A DNA stretch of 64,000 nucleotides. Source: Brucella sp. 21LCYQ03. GTDB taxonomy: Bacteria; Pseudomonadota; Alphaproteobacteria; Rhizobiales; Rhizobiaceae. Positions 35,593 to 44,208 of the stretch are shown here, piece by piece. The position numbers and the translations under genes were made by a program. The stretch spans positions 1 to 64,000 of the forward strand of contig NZ_JAMJWE010000020.1 of the NCBI RefSeq assembly GCF_023554105.1, in the 5' to 3' direction. How positions within the stretch are numbered: the stretch's first letter is position 1; the number at the start of each line of letters is the position of its first letter. The notes beneath the pieces were generated by a model. That model was not told the origin of the DNA and searched no databases. It saw only the letters and a list, made by a program, of their open reading frames with translations.

Positions 35593-36507
35593 ATGATGCA
35601 GGTGGGTATTTTCAGTGGCTATTTTCCTTATTCGCTTGAGGAAACAGCTAAAAAAATCAGAGCGCTAGATTTCAATACTGTGCAGCTCGACATGCATTTC
35701 AAGGATATGGATCTGAGCGCTGGTCAGATCACGAAAGATAAGTGCGTTAAAATCCGCGAAACATTCCGCGATAACAACCTGCCGATTTCGTGCATTTCCG
35801 GCTATACCAACATTATTCACCCGGACAAGGCAGAGCGTGAGCGTCGCGTCGGTTATCTCAAAGAGATTATCCGCCATGCGCAGTATCTCGGTACACCCTA
35901 TGTGATTTCGGAAACAGGCACATACAACACTGAGTCTGACTGGGTTCATCATCCGAAGAATAAGACCGAAGAAGGCTTTGAAGAATGCCGCAAGGTCATC
36001 GCTGACCTGTCGCAGTTTGCCTATGATCACGGCGCGGTGTTCCTGCTCGAAACCTATGTGAACAACGTTGTTGGCTCGGTGGAAGAAACCGTCAAAATGT
36101 TTGCGCAGGTCGACCATCCGGGCCTTGGCCTGCTGATGGACCCGACCAATTATTTTGAAACGCACAATATCGATCGCATGGATGAAATCCTCAATCAGGT
36201 CTTCGATACACTGAGTGACAAGATCAAGATCGGTCATGCCAAGGACGTTAAGCGTTCAGGCAACGACAAGACAGAAAAGCATGCCGATATCGGTGATGCT
36301 GATGCTGCGGAAAGCCATACATTCCGCGGTGTGGGCGAAATCGAATTGCCTGCTCCGGGTCTTGGTTCGCTGAACTACGATCTTTATCTCAAGCGTCTTG
36401 CACAGAAGCATCCGAACATTCCGATGATCATCGAACATCTCGATGAAGCTGACGTGCCGCGTGCGAAAAAATTCCTTGATGGAAAGCTGCGCGCGCAGGG
36501 ACTCTAA
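35593..36507 (+). CDS. Sugar phosphate isomerase/epimerase-like TIM barrel
   Basis: 304 residues of the AP-endonuclease-2/xylose-isomerase-like family. Expected metal-ligand positions are seen in VISETGTYN, FLLETYVNNV, LMDPTNYFETHN and KIGHAKDVK, and the end reads PMIIEHLDEADVPRAKKFLD. Members are epimerases, isomerases, dehydratases or decarboxylases; one apionate-pathway enzyme (OiaC, 3-oxo-isoapionate decarboxylase) also has this fold, so a role beside the apionate operon is conceivable but not shown. GGGAGGAG lies before the ATG. Confidence 0.75.
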   Translation: MMQVGIFSGYFPYSLEETAKKIRALDFNTVQLDMHFKDMDLSAGQITKDKCVKIRETFRDNNLPISCISGYTNIIHPDKAERERRVGYLKEIIRHAQYLGTPYVISETGTYNTESDWVHHPKNKTEEGFEECRKVIADLSQFAYDHGAVFLLETYVNNVVGSVEETVKMFAQVDHPGLGLLMDPTNYFETHNIDRMDEILNQVFDTLSDKIKIGHAKDVKRSGNDKTEKHADIGDADAAESHTFRGVGEIELPAPGLGSLNYDLYLKRLAQKHPNIPMIIEHLDEADVPRAKKFLDGKLRAQGL

Positions 36508-36606
36508 CACCGTGGGGGGTGGGCGGTCGGTGCTTGTAACAAGCGTTCGGACACTGGCCGCTTTCTGACTGGATGGGCCGCAAGCCGAAATATTTAAGGT
36601 TCGAGA

Positions 36607-37788
36607 ATGGTGAAGCTTTTTGGTGAGACGCGGTCGCGTCGCGATATTGCAGCGAGCAGTGGTTCGTTTGCGCAATTCGCTGGTGTGCGGCTAATGGTGC
36701 TCGAAGATGGAGTGGAACGCGGCATAAGAATGCTGGAGTTCCGTTCAGGTACAGGTCTACACTTCACTGTTCTGGTTGATCGTGCGCTCGATATTGCCGA
36801 TTGTGAATATCGCGGCATGGCGATTGGCTGGAATTCACCTTCTGGTTTTCGTCATCCGGGCTTGCACGAATATGAGGGTGAGGGCGGTCTTGGCTGGATG
36901 CGCTCGTTCTCCGGCCTGATGGTCACATGCGGCCTCGATCACATTCTCTTCATGTATGACGAACCGGCAGACCATTATAATTATAAACCGCGTGAAACGA
37001 TCAAACATTCCATTCATGGCCGCGTAGGCACCATTCCGGCAAAACTCACAGGCTATGGCGAGCGCTGGGAGGGTGACGAATGTTATCTCTGGTGTGAAGG
37101 TGTTGTCACGCAAGGGACGGTGTTCGGCGAGCATCTTGAACTCACCCGCCGCATCGAAATCAAGGCTGGCACCAACGATATTCAGTTGACAGATCGTGTG
37201 ATCAATCGCGGTTTTTATCGCACGCCGCATATGTATTGCTATCACATCAATGTCGGGCATCCGGTTCTGGCTGAAGGCTCGCGCTATCTTGCTCCCGTCA
37301 AGGACGTGGTGTGGGCTGCACATGCGGGCGACGACTATAAGAAACAGGGCGTTGGCTATCGCACATTGCCTGCGCCGCAAATGCAGTTTCATGAGCAGGT
37401 CTGGCAGCATGAAATGGGTGCTGATGCAAATGGCGAGGTGCCGGTTGCGCTGGTCAATGATCGGCTTGGCATTGGCTTTGAAGTGACCACCCGCAAAGAT
37501 CAGTTCCCTTGCATGTATGAATGGCAGAACTTGCAAGCGGGACAATACGCACTCGGCATTGAGCCATCGACCAATCATGTGCTTGGGCATGGCGCGGCGC
37601 GTGATCGTGGTGAGTTGATCTGGCTTGAGCACGGCGAAGAGCGTCGCTATGACAGCACTTTCCGCATTCTGGGCGATGCCGCCGATATTGCCGCAAGCGA
37701 AGCGCGGATTGCTGTAATCGCAGAGCAGCCCAAATCCGATTATCCTGTGCCATCAGGAAATCATATTGCTATTGGAGGCCGCTCATGA
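36607..37788 (+). CDS. DUF4432 family protein, aldose-1-epimerase-like
   Basis: 393 residues with the beta-sandwich build of galactose mutarotase-like proteins: LHFTVLVDRALDIADCEYRG, GLMVTCGLDHI, HSIHGRVGTIPAKL, MYCYHINVGHPVLAEGSRYL and LGIEPSTNHVLG. His residues in the HGR and YHINVGHP positions suggest a sugar-binding catalytic site. No DUF4432 reaction is known to me. It is separated from the upstream gene by about 100 bases and overlaps the SDR gene by 4 bases, so it belongs to the same catabolic set. Confidence 0.75.
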   Translation: MVKLFGETRSRRDIAASSGSFAQFAGVRLMVLEDGVERGIRMLEFRSGTGLHFTVLVDRALDIADCEYRGMAIGWNSPSGFRHPGLHEYEGEGGLGWMRSFSGLMVTCGLDHILFMYDEPADHYNYKPRETIKHSIHGRVGTIPAKLTGYGERWEGDECYLWCEGVVTQGTVFGEHLELTRRIEIKAGTNDIQLTDRVINRGFYRTPHMYCYHINVGHPVLAEGSRYLAPVKDVVWAAHAGDDYKKQGVGYRTLPAPQMQFHEQVWQHEMGADANGEVPVALVNDRLGIGFEVTTRKDQFPCMYEWQNLQAGQYALGIEPSTNHVLGHGAARDRGELIWLEHGEERRYDSTFRILGDAADIAASEARIAVIAEQPKSDYPVPSGNHIAIGGRS

Positions 37789-38555
37789 GTGCTGAAGCCA
37801 GATTTTCTGTAGCGGGCAAAACCATTCTTTATACGGGCGCTGCCGGTGGTCTCGGACTTGAGACAACGCTTAACTTTCTGCGTGCTGGGGCAAAAGTTGT
37901 AGCGATAGATCATGATCCGAAGAAGATTGCAGAGTTGGAAGAGAAAGCTGCCGCCGAAAATCTGACTGGGTTGTCAATCCACGCGCTTGATCTCTCAGAT
38001 TTGCAGGCACTTCGACCGGCGCTTGAAGCAATTTCGGCCGACGTTGGTGGCTTTGATGTCGTTATCAATAATGCCGCGATTTATCCCTCGAAGAAGTTTG
38101 AGGACTACACGCTTGAAGAAATGCAGACAGTGCAACGCATCAATGTTGATGCGGGAATTGTCTGTGTTCAGGTGGCGCTTCCGCACATGCGTGAAAACGG
38201 CTGGGGCCGTATTATCAATATCGCCAGCGTTACGGCCTATGGTGGTTGGGCGCAGCTTTCGCCCTATGTCCAATCGAAAGGCGCTTTGATCGGCCTTGCC
38301 CGCGCATGGGCGCGCGAGTTTGGCGCTTATGGCATTACGGTTAATGCGATTTCCCCGGGGGCATTTCCAACCGATGCTGAGAAAATCCATCCTGATCCTG
38401 AAGGCTATACAAAGTTTGTATTGGAACATCAGGCTGTCAAACGTCGCGGGTCGTCAAAGGATATTGCATCGGCTTTGATGTTCCTTGCATCCGATGATGC
38501 GGGGTTCATTACCGGCCAGACGTTAAATGTCGATGGCGGCTGGGTAATGCACTAA
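37785..38555 (+). CDS. Short-chain dehydrogenase/reductase
   Basis: 256 residues. Cofactor motif YTGAAGGLGLETTLNFLRAG, NNAAIYPSKK, active-site Ser in NIASVTAYGG and Tyr-Lys in YVQSKGALIG, then PGAFPTDAEKI and the C-terminal GFITGQTLNVDGGW, all classical SDR. It begins in the ATGA overlap with the DUF4432 gene. Likely oxidises a sugar or sugar acid in the same pathway as the Gfo/Idh enzyme; the substrate is unknown. Confidence 0.82.
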   Translation: MSAEARFSVAGKTILYTGAAGGLGLETTLNFLRAGAKVVAIDHDPKKIAELEEKAAAENLTGLSIHALDLSDLQALRPALEAISADVGGFDVVINNAAIYPSKKFEDYTLEEMQTVQRINVDAGIVCVQVALPHMRENGWGRIINIASVTAYGGWAQLSPYVQSKGALIGLARAWAREFGAYGITVNAISPGAFPTDAEKIHPDPEGYTKFVLEHQAVKRRGSSKDIASALMFLASDDAGFITGQTLNVDGGWVMH

Positions 38556-38646
38556 AGTGCAATTTGCGTTTACGTGGTTCGCATCATGGCTTAGAAAAAG
38601 ACAAGACAATATCGTTACCACTCTTTTTGTAAGGGCTGTTTGATCT

Positions 38647-39693
38647 TTGACAGGCGAAAAGGCGCTTCCCAGAAAAAGCCGACGCAAAGGCTCCGGTGTT
38701 ACGATGGCAGATGTGGCCGCAGCTGCGGGTGTTTCCATGCAGACCGTCTCACGCGCTTTACGCTATCCGGACACTGTCACTCCTGAAAAACGCGAGATCA
38801 TTTACGCCGCAATCGAAAAGACGCATTACGTCCATAATCTGGCGGCAAGTCATCTTGCATCGCACAAAAGCAATACGGTTGCTGCGATCATTCCAACACT
38901 TTCCGCTTCGGTTTTTGCGGATACGATTCAGCATTTCTCGGATGTGTTAAATCGTGCCGGATACCAGATATTTCTCGGTAATACGGATTACAGTCAGGAG
39001 CGCGAGGAAGAGATTATCCGCAGTCTGCTCGGACGCCGCCCGGATGGTATTTTTCTTATTGGTACACACCACACAAAGAACAGTAACGCATTGCTCAAGC
39101 GTGCGCAGATCCCGATTGTTGAGGGCTGGGATCTGACGGATGATCCACTTGATCGGGTGGTGGGGTTTTCCAACGCTGATGCGATTGGTGAAATGGTCGA
39201 TCATCTGCTAGCATCTGGCAAACGTTATATCGTTTTCGCTGGTGTTGTGCGCAAAGGCGATAACCGCGCTGCCGAACGCCGTGCTGCATTTGAAGTGAAA
39301 ATGGCGACATGTTTTCCAGGTGAGAAGCCACGCATGACGATTGAAACTGAGATGCCGCTTGTCATGGCGTCAGGCATTGATTTGTTGAAGCTCGTGCTTA
39401 AGCAACATCCAGAGACTGACGCTATCATGTTCTCGAGCGATATTCTCGCTTCGGGTGCGCTGCTCGAAACGCAGCGTATTGGCGTTCGTGTACCACAACA
39501 GATCGCAATCACTGGCTTTGGCGATTTCGAACTCTCGAAACATCTGCTGCCACCGTTGACGACCGTCGCCGTACCTTCTGACGAAATTGGGCGCAAAGCA
39601 GGAGAGCTTCTTCTCGATGCCATGCGTGGCGAAACATCTTCGCAAAAGAGAATCGATGTTGGTTTTGAGCTCAAAATCAGAGCCAGCGGGTAG
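38647..39693 (+). CDS. LacI-family regulator
   Basis: 348 residues from a TTG start. The helix-turn-helix TMADVAAAAGVSMQTVSRAL begins at about 19 and the sensor domain includes VAAIIPTLSASVFADTIQHF, GRRPDGIFLIGTHHT, DAIMFSSDILASGAL and IAITGFGDFELSKHLLPPLT. An ATG at 38704 would cut into the DNA-binding motif's usual lead, so TTG at 38647 is kept. A LacI-type operator lies at 39761 before the next operon, which it probably controls. Confidence 0.83.
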   Translation: MTGEKALPRKSRRKGSGVTMADVAAAAGVSMQTVSRALRYPDTVTPEKREIIYAAIEKTHYVHNLAASHLASHKSNTVAAIIPTLSASVFADTIQHFSDVLNRAGYQIFLGNTDYSQEREEEIIRSLLGRRPDGIFLIGTHHTKNSNALLKRAQIPIVEGWDLTDDPLDRVVGFSNADAIGEMVDHLLASGKRYIVFAGVVRKGDNRAAERRAAFEVKMATCFPGEKPRMTIETEMPLVMASGIDLLKLVLKQHPETDAIMFSSDILASGALLETQRIGVRVPQQIAITGFGDFELSKHLLPPLTTVAVPSDEIGRKAGELLLDAMRGETSSQKRIDVGFELKIRASG

Positions 39694-39760
39694 AAATCCC
39701 TAATTGCATCCGCGTTTTTCAAGACAACGTTTCATCTTCAATCGTAATTTTACTTAATAA

Positions 39761-39774
39761 TGTTAGCGCTCACT
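39761..39774 (+). promoter_or_regulatory. LacI-family operator before the CoA-transferase operon
   Basis: TGTTAGCGCTCACT closely matches the symmetric TGTTAGCGCTAACA-type site of LacI proteins. It lies 65 bases before the CoA-transferase start and 68 bases after the LacI gene. Confidence 0.6.
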
Positions 39775-39838
39775 CTAGACAAGTTGAAACTAAGTGATAG
39801 TTTCGCAAATAACGAATTACAGCCATGAGGATAGTGCT

Positions 39839-41032
39839 ATGGGCGTTTTAACGGGTTATCGCGTACTGGATTGTTCAATCGCCATGGCGGGACCGTTTGC
39901 GGCGCAGCGTCTGGGTGATCTTGGTGCCGATGTGGTTAAGGTTGAGCCAACAACGGGTGAATGGCAGCGTCATGTCGCAGCCGGTGGTGCCGAGGGCAAT
40001 CAGGTCAATGTTTCGTTTCTATCGCTCAACCGCAATAAGCGCTCGCTGGCAGTTGATCTTAAATCGCCTGACGGAAAACAAGTTCTGCTCGATCTGGTCA
40101 AAACTGCTGACGTTTTCTTGCAGAACTATCGTCCCGGTGTCGCCAAGCGTTTGGGCGTCGATTATGAATCGCTTTCCAAGATCAATCCAAAGCTGATTTA
40201 TGTTTCGATTTCCGGCTATGGCGAGGATGGTCCTTACGTCAATCGTCCGGGACAGGATCTCGTTTTGCAGGGCATGTCGGGTGCAATGCTTTCAACTGGT
40301 CGCGAGGGCGAAGCGCCAACGGCGGCGGGTCAGTATCTCGTTGATGCGATTACAGCCTATACTGCTTTTGAAGGCGCATTAGCGGCACTTCTGCATCGCG
40401 AGCGCACAGGTGAGGGGCAGCTCGTACAGGTCAATATGCTGGATGCGATTACGACCATTCAGATGCAGGAGCTTTCTGTTTTCACCGTTGGCGGTAAACC
40501 ACAGACGCGTTCGGCAGAGCCGCATGCGCATGTTTATATCCGCGCACCTTACGGTGCTTTTGCGACATCGGATGGCTTTATTATTGTTGCGTTTCCAAAG
40601 CTTAAAACGCTTGGTGAGGTTATCGGCGAAGATAGCTTCCTTACTATGAGTGACGAGGTTGATACCTGGGCGCGCCGCGATGAAATTTTTGCCAAAACGC
40701 GTGATAAGCTGAAGATGAAAACCTCTGCCGAATGGCTGGAACTGCTGCGTGCGGCAGATATCTGGTGTGGGCCTGTCTATGGTTATGGTGATCTGGTTGA
40801 GGACGAGCAGATCAAACACAACGGTACATTTGTCGAATATGAGCATCCGACCGAAGGCAAGGTGAAGACGCCGGGATTCCCAATCCGGTTTTCCAAGACT
40901 CCATCGACGGTCGATCGCGGTGCGCCGATCACGGGTCAGGATACGCGTGATATTCTGGCAGAAGCCGGGTATGCGACCGACAAGATTGACGCGCTTGAGC
41001 AATCGGGTGCTGTTGTTTCCGGGAAGCTCTGA
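39839..41032 (+). CDS. CaiB/BaiF family III CoA-transferase
   Basis: 397 residues of family III CoA-transferases, which move CoA between acids. Seen are RVLDCSIAMAGPFAAQRLGD, ADVVKVEPTTGEWQRH, FLSLNRNKRSLAVDLKSPDG, the catalytic-Asp region NRPGQDLVLQGMSG, and TGEGQLVQVNMLDA. I start at ATG 39839 (MGVLTGYR) with GAGGAT upstream, not at the earlier 39794. It is followed by a binding-like protein and an enoyl-CoA hydratase, so it activates an unknown acid for hydration or dehydration. Confidence 0.87.
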   Translation: MGVLTGYRVLDCSIAMAGPFAAQRLGDLGADVVKVEPTTGEWQRHVAAGGAEGNQVNVSFLSLNRNKRSLAVDLKSPDGKQVLLDLVKTADVFLQNYRPGVAKRLGVDYESLSKINPKLIYVSISGYGEDGPYVNRPGQDLVLQGMSGAMLSTGREGEAPTAAGQYLVDAITAYTAFEGALAALLHRERTGEGQLVQVNMLDAITTIQMQELSVFTVGGKPQTRSAEPHAHVYIRAPYGAFATSDGFIIVAFPKLKTLGEVIGEDSFLTMSDEVDTWARRDEIFAKTRDKLKMKTSAEWLELLRAADIWCGPVYGYGDLVEDEQIKHNGTFVEYEHPTEGKVKTPGFPIRFSKTPSTVDRGAPITGQDTRDILAEAGYATDKIDALEQSGAVVSGKL

Positions 41033-41033
41033 C

Positions 41034-42179
41034 ATGCAGCTCATTAAAGCACTGACATGGGATCACCCCCGTGGTTTTAATGCGTTGGCGGCAGCGGCCA
41101 AGCGTCCAGAAATGGCAAGAGAAGGACTTCTGATCAATTGGGACAAACAGCCTCTTGAAGGCTTTGAATCACATCCGATTGCTGATCTTTGCGCCCGTTA
41201 TGATCTGGTTGTTCTCGATCATCCACATGTGGGCGAAGCGCTTGCTGGCGATTGCCTGCTTTCGCTTGAAGAAGTCTTCGGCCCTGAAACAGTTGCGGAG
41301 CTTGGCAAAGCCAGCATTGGTCCATCCCTAAGCAGCTATCGTTTTGCCGGTAAACATTGGGCACTGCCACTTGATGCGGCAACGCAGGTTATGGCTTTGC
41401 GGCCCGATCTTGTAGCCGATGTTCCGGCCACATGGGATGAGGTGCTGAACCTATCGCGTGAAACCGGTAAGGTCGCGCTTTCGATTGCTGGCCCCCATGC
41501 CTGTCTGTCATTTCTGTCTATTGCGGCAGCTTTTGGCGAGCCGCCAGCAGAAACAGACCCTGACATTCTCGTTTCAGAAGATGTGGGACGTCAGGTCTAT
41601 GATCTGATGGCAGAGCTTGCTGATCGTAGCCCTGCATCGGTCCGGCAGAAAAATCCTATCGGCATTCTTGGCCACATAGCCGAACATGACGATGTAGTGC
41701 TTTGTCCGCTGGTCTATGGTTATGTGAATTACGCGGCGCCACAGAGTGGACATGCAATCGCATTCCATAATGCACCGCGCGCAGTGGTTGGCGGGCGTCC
41801 CGGCTCGACACTGGGTGGCACGGGTATTGGTATTTCCCGTCGTTGCGAGGTGACGCCGGAACTTAAAGCGCATCTGTTGTGGCTGATGAGCAGTGAAGCG
41901 CAATCTGGCTTTATTCCTGATCACGAAGGCCAACCGTCGCGCCGCGATGCTTGGCATAGTGACCAAGTAAATGCCCGCTGGGGCGACTTTTATCGCAACA
42001 CAGCCGATACGTTGGAGCACGCCTATGTGCGCCCGCGTCATGACGGTTATATTGCTTTTCAGGGCAAAGCATCGGCATTGTTAAGCGCTGCATTTGACGA
42101 AAAGCGCCTTGCCTCCGATGTTCTGAATGAACTTCAGGCTCTTTATGCCGCTTCTCGCGTGCACGGTGGTGAAAGGTAG
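41034..42179 (+). CDS. Solute-binding-protein-like protein without a signal peptide
   Basis: 381 residues resembling family 1 extracellular solute-binding proteins (YRFAGKHWALPLDAATQVMA, VPATWDEVLNLSRETG, LWLMSSEAQSGFIPDHEGQP). It begins MQLIKALTWDHPRGFNALAA with no charged-hydrophobic export signal and starts 1 base after the CoA-transferase stop, so a cytoplasmic location is likely. No transporter permease is nearby. Its role could be a ligand carrier or sensor, or the fold has a new enzyme use. The ORF can be extended to 40920, but only inside the CoA-transferase gene. Confidence 0.75.
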   Translation: MQLIKALTWDHPRGFNALAAAAKRPEMAREGLLINWDKQPLEGFESHPIADLCARYDLVVLDHPHVGEALAGDCLLSLEEVFGPETVAELGKASIGPSLSSYRFAGKHWALPLDAATQVMALRPDLVADVPATWDEVLNLSRETGKVALSIAGPHACLSFLSIAAAFGEPPAETDPDILVSEDVGRQVYDLMAELADRSPASVRQKNPIGILGHIAEHDDVVLCPLVYGYVNYAAPQSGHAIAFHNAPRAVVGGRPGSTLGGTGIGISRRCEVTPELKAHLLWLMSSEAQSGFIPDHEGQPSRRDAWHSDQVNARWGDFYRNTADTLEHAYVRPRHDGYIAFQGKASALLSAAFDEKRLASDVLNELQALYAASRVHGGER

Positions 42180-42184
42180 TTTTT

Positions 42185-42955
42185 ATGACCGAAGACGTTA
42201 AATTTGAAATCGACGGCGCAGTTGCTATTATCACGCTCAATCGCCCGCAAAAACTCAATGCTGTGACGCCAGAAATGGCCGATGCCATTGTGGCTGCCGT
42301 CGCTGAATGCAATGACAGCAACACCATCCGCTGCGTTATCCTCACAGGGGCTGGCGAGCGTGCTTTTTGTGCTGGTTCAGATATTCGCGAACTCGATACC
42401 TATGAAACGCCGTGGCAGTTTCGCAATCGCCCGGACTATTGCGATGCATTTCGCGCGCTTCTAAAGCCGTCGATTGCAGCGGTTAATGGCTATGCATTTG
42501 GTGGTGGGCTTGAGACCGCTATGTCCTGCGATATTCGAATAGCCTCGGATAATGCACAATTTGCAGCGCCGGAGATCAAACTCGGCTGGATCGGCGGTGG
42601 CGGAATGGCGGCACATCTTGCGCATTCTATTGGTGCATCCAATGCAGCGCTGATGATTATGACCGGTGATCCTATTTCCGCTGAAAAGGCCGAGCGCTGG
42701 GGACTTATCAGCGAAGTTGTTCCGCAAGAAAATTTGCTAAAGCGAGCGCGTGAAATAGCAGGTGTGATTGCTTCGCGTGCGCCTATTGCTGCTGAAACAG
42801 CAAAGCTCAATCTTAAGGCTGCTGTTTCGATGCCGCTCGAAAAAGCCATTGAATATGAACGCGACTTGCAAACGATCTGCTTTGCAACTGCCGATGCACA
42901 AGAAGGCCGCGCAGCGTTTAAAGAAAAGAGAGCGCCGTTTTTCAAACGCCGATAA
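42185..42955 (+). CDS. Enoyl-CoA hydratase/isomerase
   Basis: 256 residues of the crotonase family. Oxyanion-hole motifs AFCAGSDIREL (about 62-72) and AFGGGLETAMSCDIRIA (about 101-117), then EIKLGWIGGGGMAAHLAHSI. GGTGGTGAAAGG precedes the ATG. Adds water to, or removes it from, a CoA thioester made by the upstream CoA-transferase. Related proteins include carnitinyl-CoA dehydratase, so carnitine-like acids are one option, unproven. It ends at a convergent terminator. Confidence 0.86.
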   Translation: MTEDVKFEIDGAVAIITLNRPQKLNAVTPEMADAIVAAVAECNDSNTIRCVILTGAGERAFCAGSDIRELDTYETPWQFRNRPDYCDAFRALLKPSIAAVNGYAFGGGLETAMSCDIRIASDNAQFAAPEIKLGWIGGGGMAAHLAHSIGASNAALMIMTGDPISAEKAERWGLISEVVPQENLLKRAREIAGVIASRAPIAAETAKLNLKAAVSMPLEKAIEYERDLQTICFATADAQEGRAAFKEKRAPFFKRR

Positions 42956-42965
42956 GGCAGACTTT

Positions 42966-43008
42966 ACAACAGCCCCGCGTATTAAAATGCGCGGGGCTGT
43001 TGTGTTTC
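42966..43008. terminator. Terminator between enoyl-CoA hydratase and alcohol dehydrogenase
   Basis: ACAACAGCCCCGCG pairs with CGCGGGGCTGTTGT over 14 bp around a 10-base loop. It serves the two convergent genes, which end at 42955 (plus) and 43007 (minus). Confidence 0.85.
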
Positions 43009-44179
43009 AAACTCTGCCGGTGATTGCGGCATTGAGCAGGTCAAGTGCGCCTTGTTTTGTAAGCTCAATAGGATTGCCGCCTGCAGTCGGATCAACAATC
43101 GCCATATCGGCAATCAACGTTTTCCGGTCGCTATCCATATCGAGGTCTTTGATGAAGTCCTGCAATTTGTCTGGTACGCAAAGATCGCTACGGAGCTTCA
43201 TGATTGCATCGATAAAGCCGTCAAATCCACCGTCAATACCAAGATAACGGGCAAGCCGTTCTATGCGCTTTTCGATTGCCGCGCGGTTATGATGCAGCAC
43301 ATAGGGCATGAAAACGGCATTGGTCATGCCATGATGCGTGTCGTAAAGCGCACCAATAGGGTGCGAAAGCGAGTGGATTGCACCAAGTCCTTTCTGGAAA
43401 GCTGTCGCGCCCATAGAGGCCGCAGCCATCAGATTGGCACGCGCTTCAATATCTGAACCATCAGCATAGGCTTTTGGCAGATATTCAAACACAAGACGGA
43501 TACCTTCAACTGCAATACCGTCGGCCATCGGGTGAAAACCCGGTGCGCAATAGGCTTCCAGACAATGCGCCAGCGCGTCCATTCCAGTGCCAACCGTAAT
43601 GAATGGTGGCATGCCTACCGAAAGTTCAGGATCGGCAATGACGGTCACTGGAAGCATTTTCGGGTGAAAAATGACTTTCTTGGTGTGCGTTGCCTCATTG
43701 GTCAGAACGCCTGCACGGCCAACTTCTGAACCTGTGCCAGCAGTCGTCGGTACTGCGATGACTGGTGCAATGGCCTTGCTGTCAGCGCGAGTCCACCAGT
43801 CGCCAATATCTTCAAAGTCCCAGATGTCGCGTGTTTGACCTGCCTGAAAGGCGATGAGCTTGCCAAGGTCGAGCGCTGAACCGCCACCAAAAGCGATAAC
43901 GCCGTCATGTTTGCCGTCATTAAAAACCTGTACGCCAGCGCTAAGATTGCTCTCAACCGGATTGGCCTTCACATCGGAAAAGACTGCATATTTGACACCC
44001 GCTTCATCAAGGATTGCGAGTGTTGTCGCGACAACAGGGAGCTTCGCGAGGCCCGGATCGGTGACGAATAAAGGGCGTTCAATGCCGGCTGCTTTGAGAA
44101 CCGCTGGCAGTTCTTTGATGCGGCCAGGACCGAAAAGTACCGTGGTCGGGAAATTCCATTTTGCAGTCAAATTGGTCAT
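43007..44179 (-). CDS. Iron-containing alcohol dehydrogenase
   Basis: 390 residues of the type III (Fe) family. NAD-binding GVIAFGGGSALDLGKLIAFQ, metal-site His residues in GMDALAHCLEAYCAPGFHPM and AIHSLSHPIGALYDTHHGMT. Oxidises or reduces an alcohol/aldehyde. The ATG at 44179 (MTNLTAKWNF) has GGAAAG before it; the earlier start at 44203 is less likely. It lies 29 bases after the aldehyde dehydrogenase, so together they could take an alcohol to an acid. Confidence 0.87.
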   Translation of the reverse strand: MTNLTAKWNFPTTVLFGPGRIKELPAVLKAAGIERPLFVTDPGLAKLPVVATTLAILDEAGVKYAVFSDVKANPVESNLSAGVQVFNDGKHDGVIAFGGGSALDLGKLIAFQAGQTRDIWDFEDIGDWWTRADSKAIAPVIAVPTTAGTGSEVGRAGVLTNEATHTKKVIFHPKMLPVTVIADPELSVGMPPFITVGTGMDALAHCLEAYCAPGFHPMADGIAVEGIRLVFEYLPKAYADGSDIEARANLMAAASMGATAFQKGLGAIHSLSHPIGALYDTHHGMTNAVFMPYVLHHNRAAIEKRIERLARYLGIDGGFDGFIDAIMKLRSDLCVPDKLQDFIKDLDMDSDRKTLIADMAIVDPTAGGNPIELTKQGALDLLNAAITGRV

Positions 44180-44208
44180 GTTGATTGCTTTCCAGATATT
44201 CAAACAGA

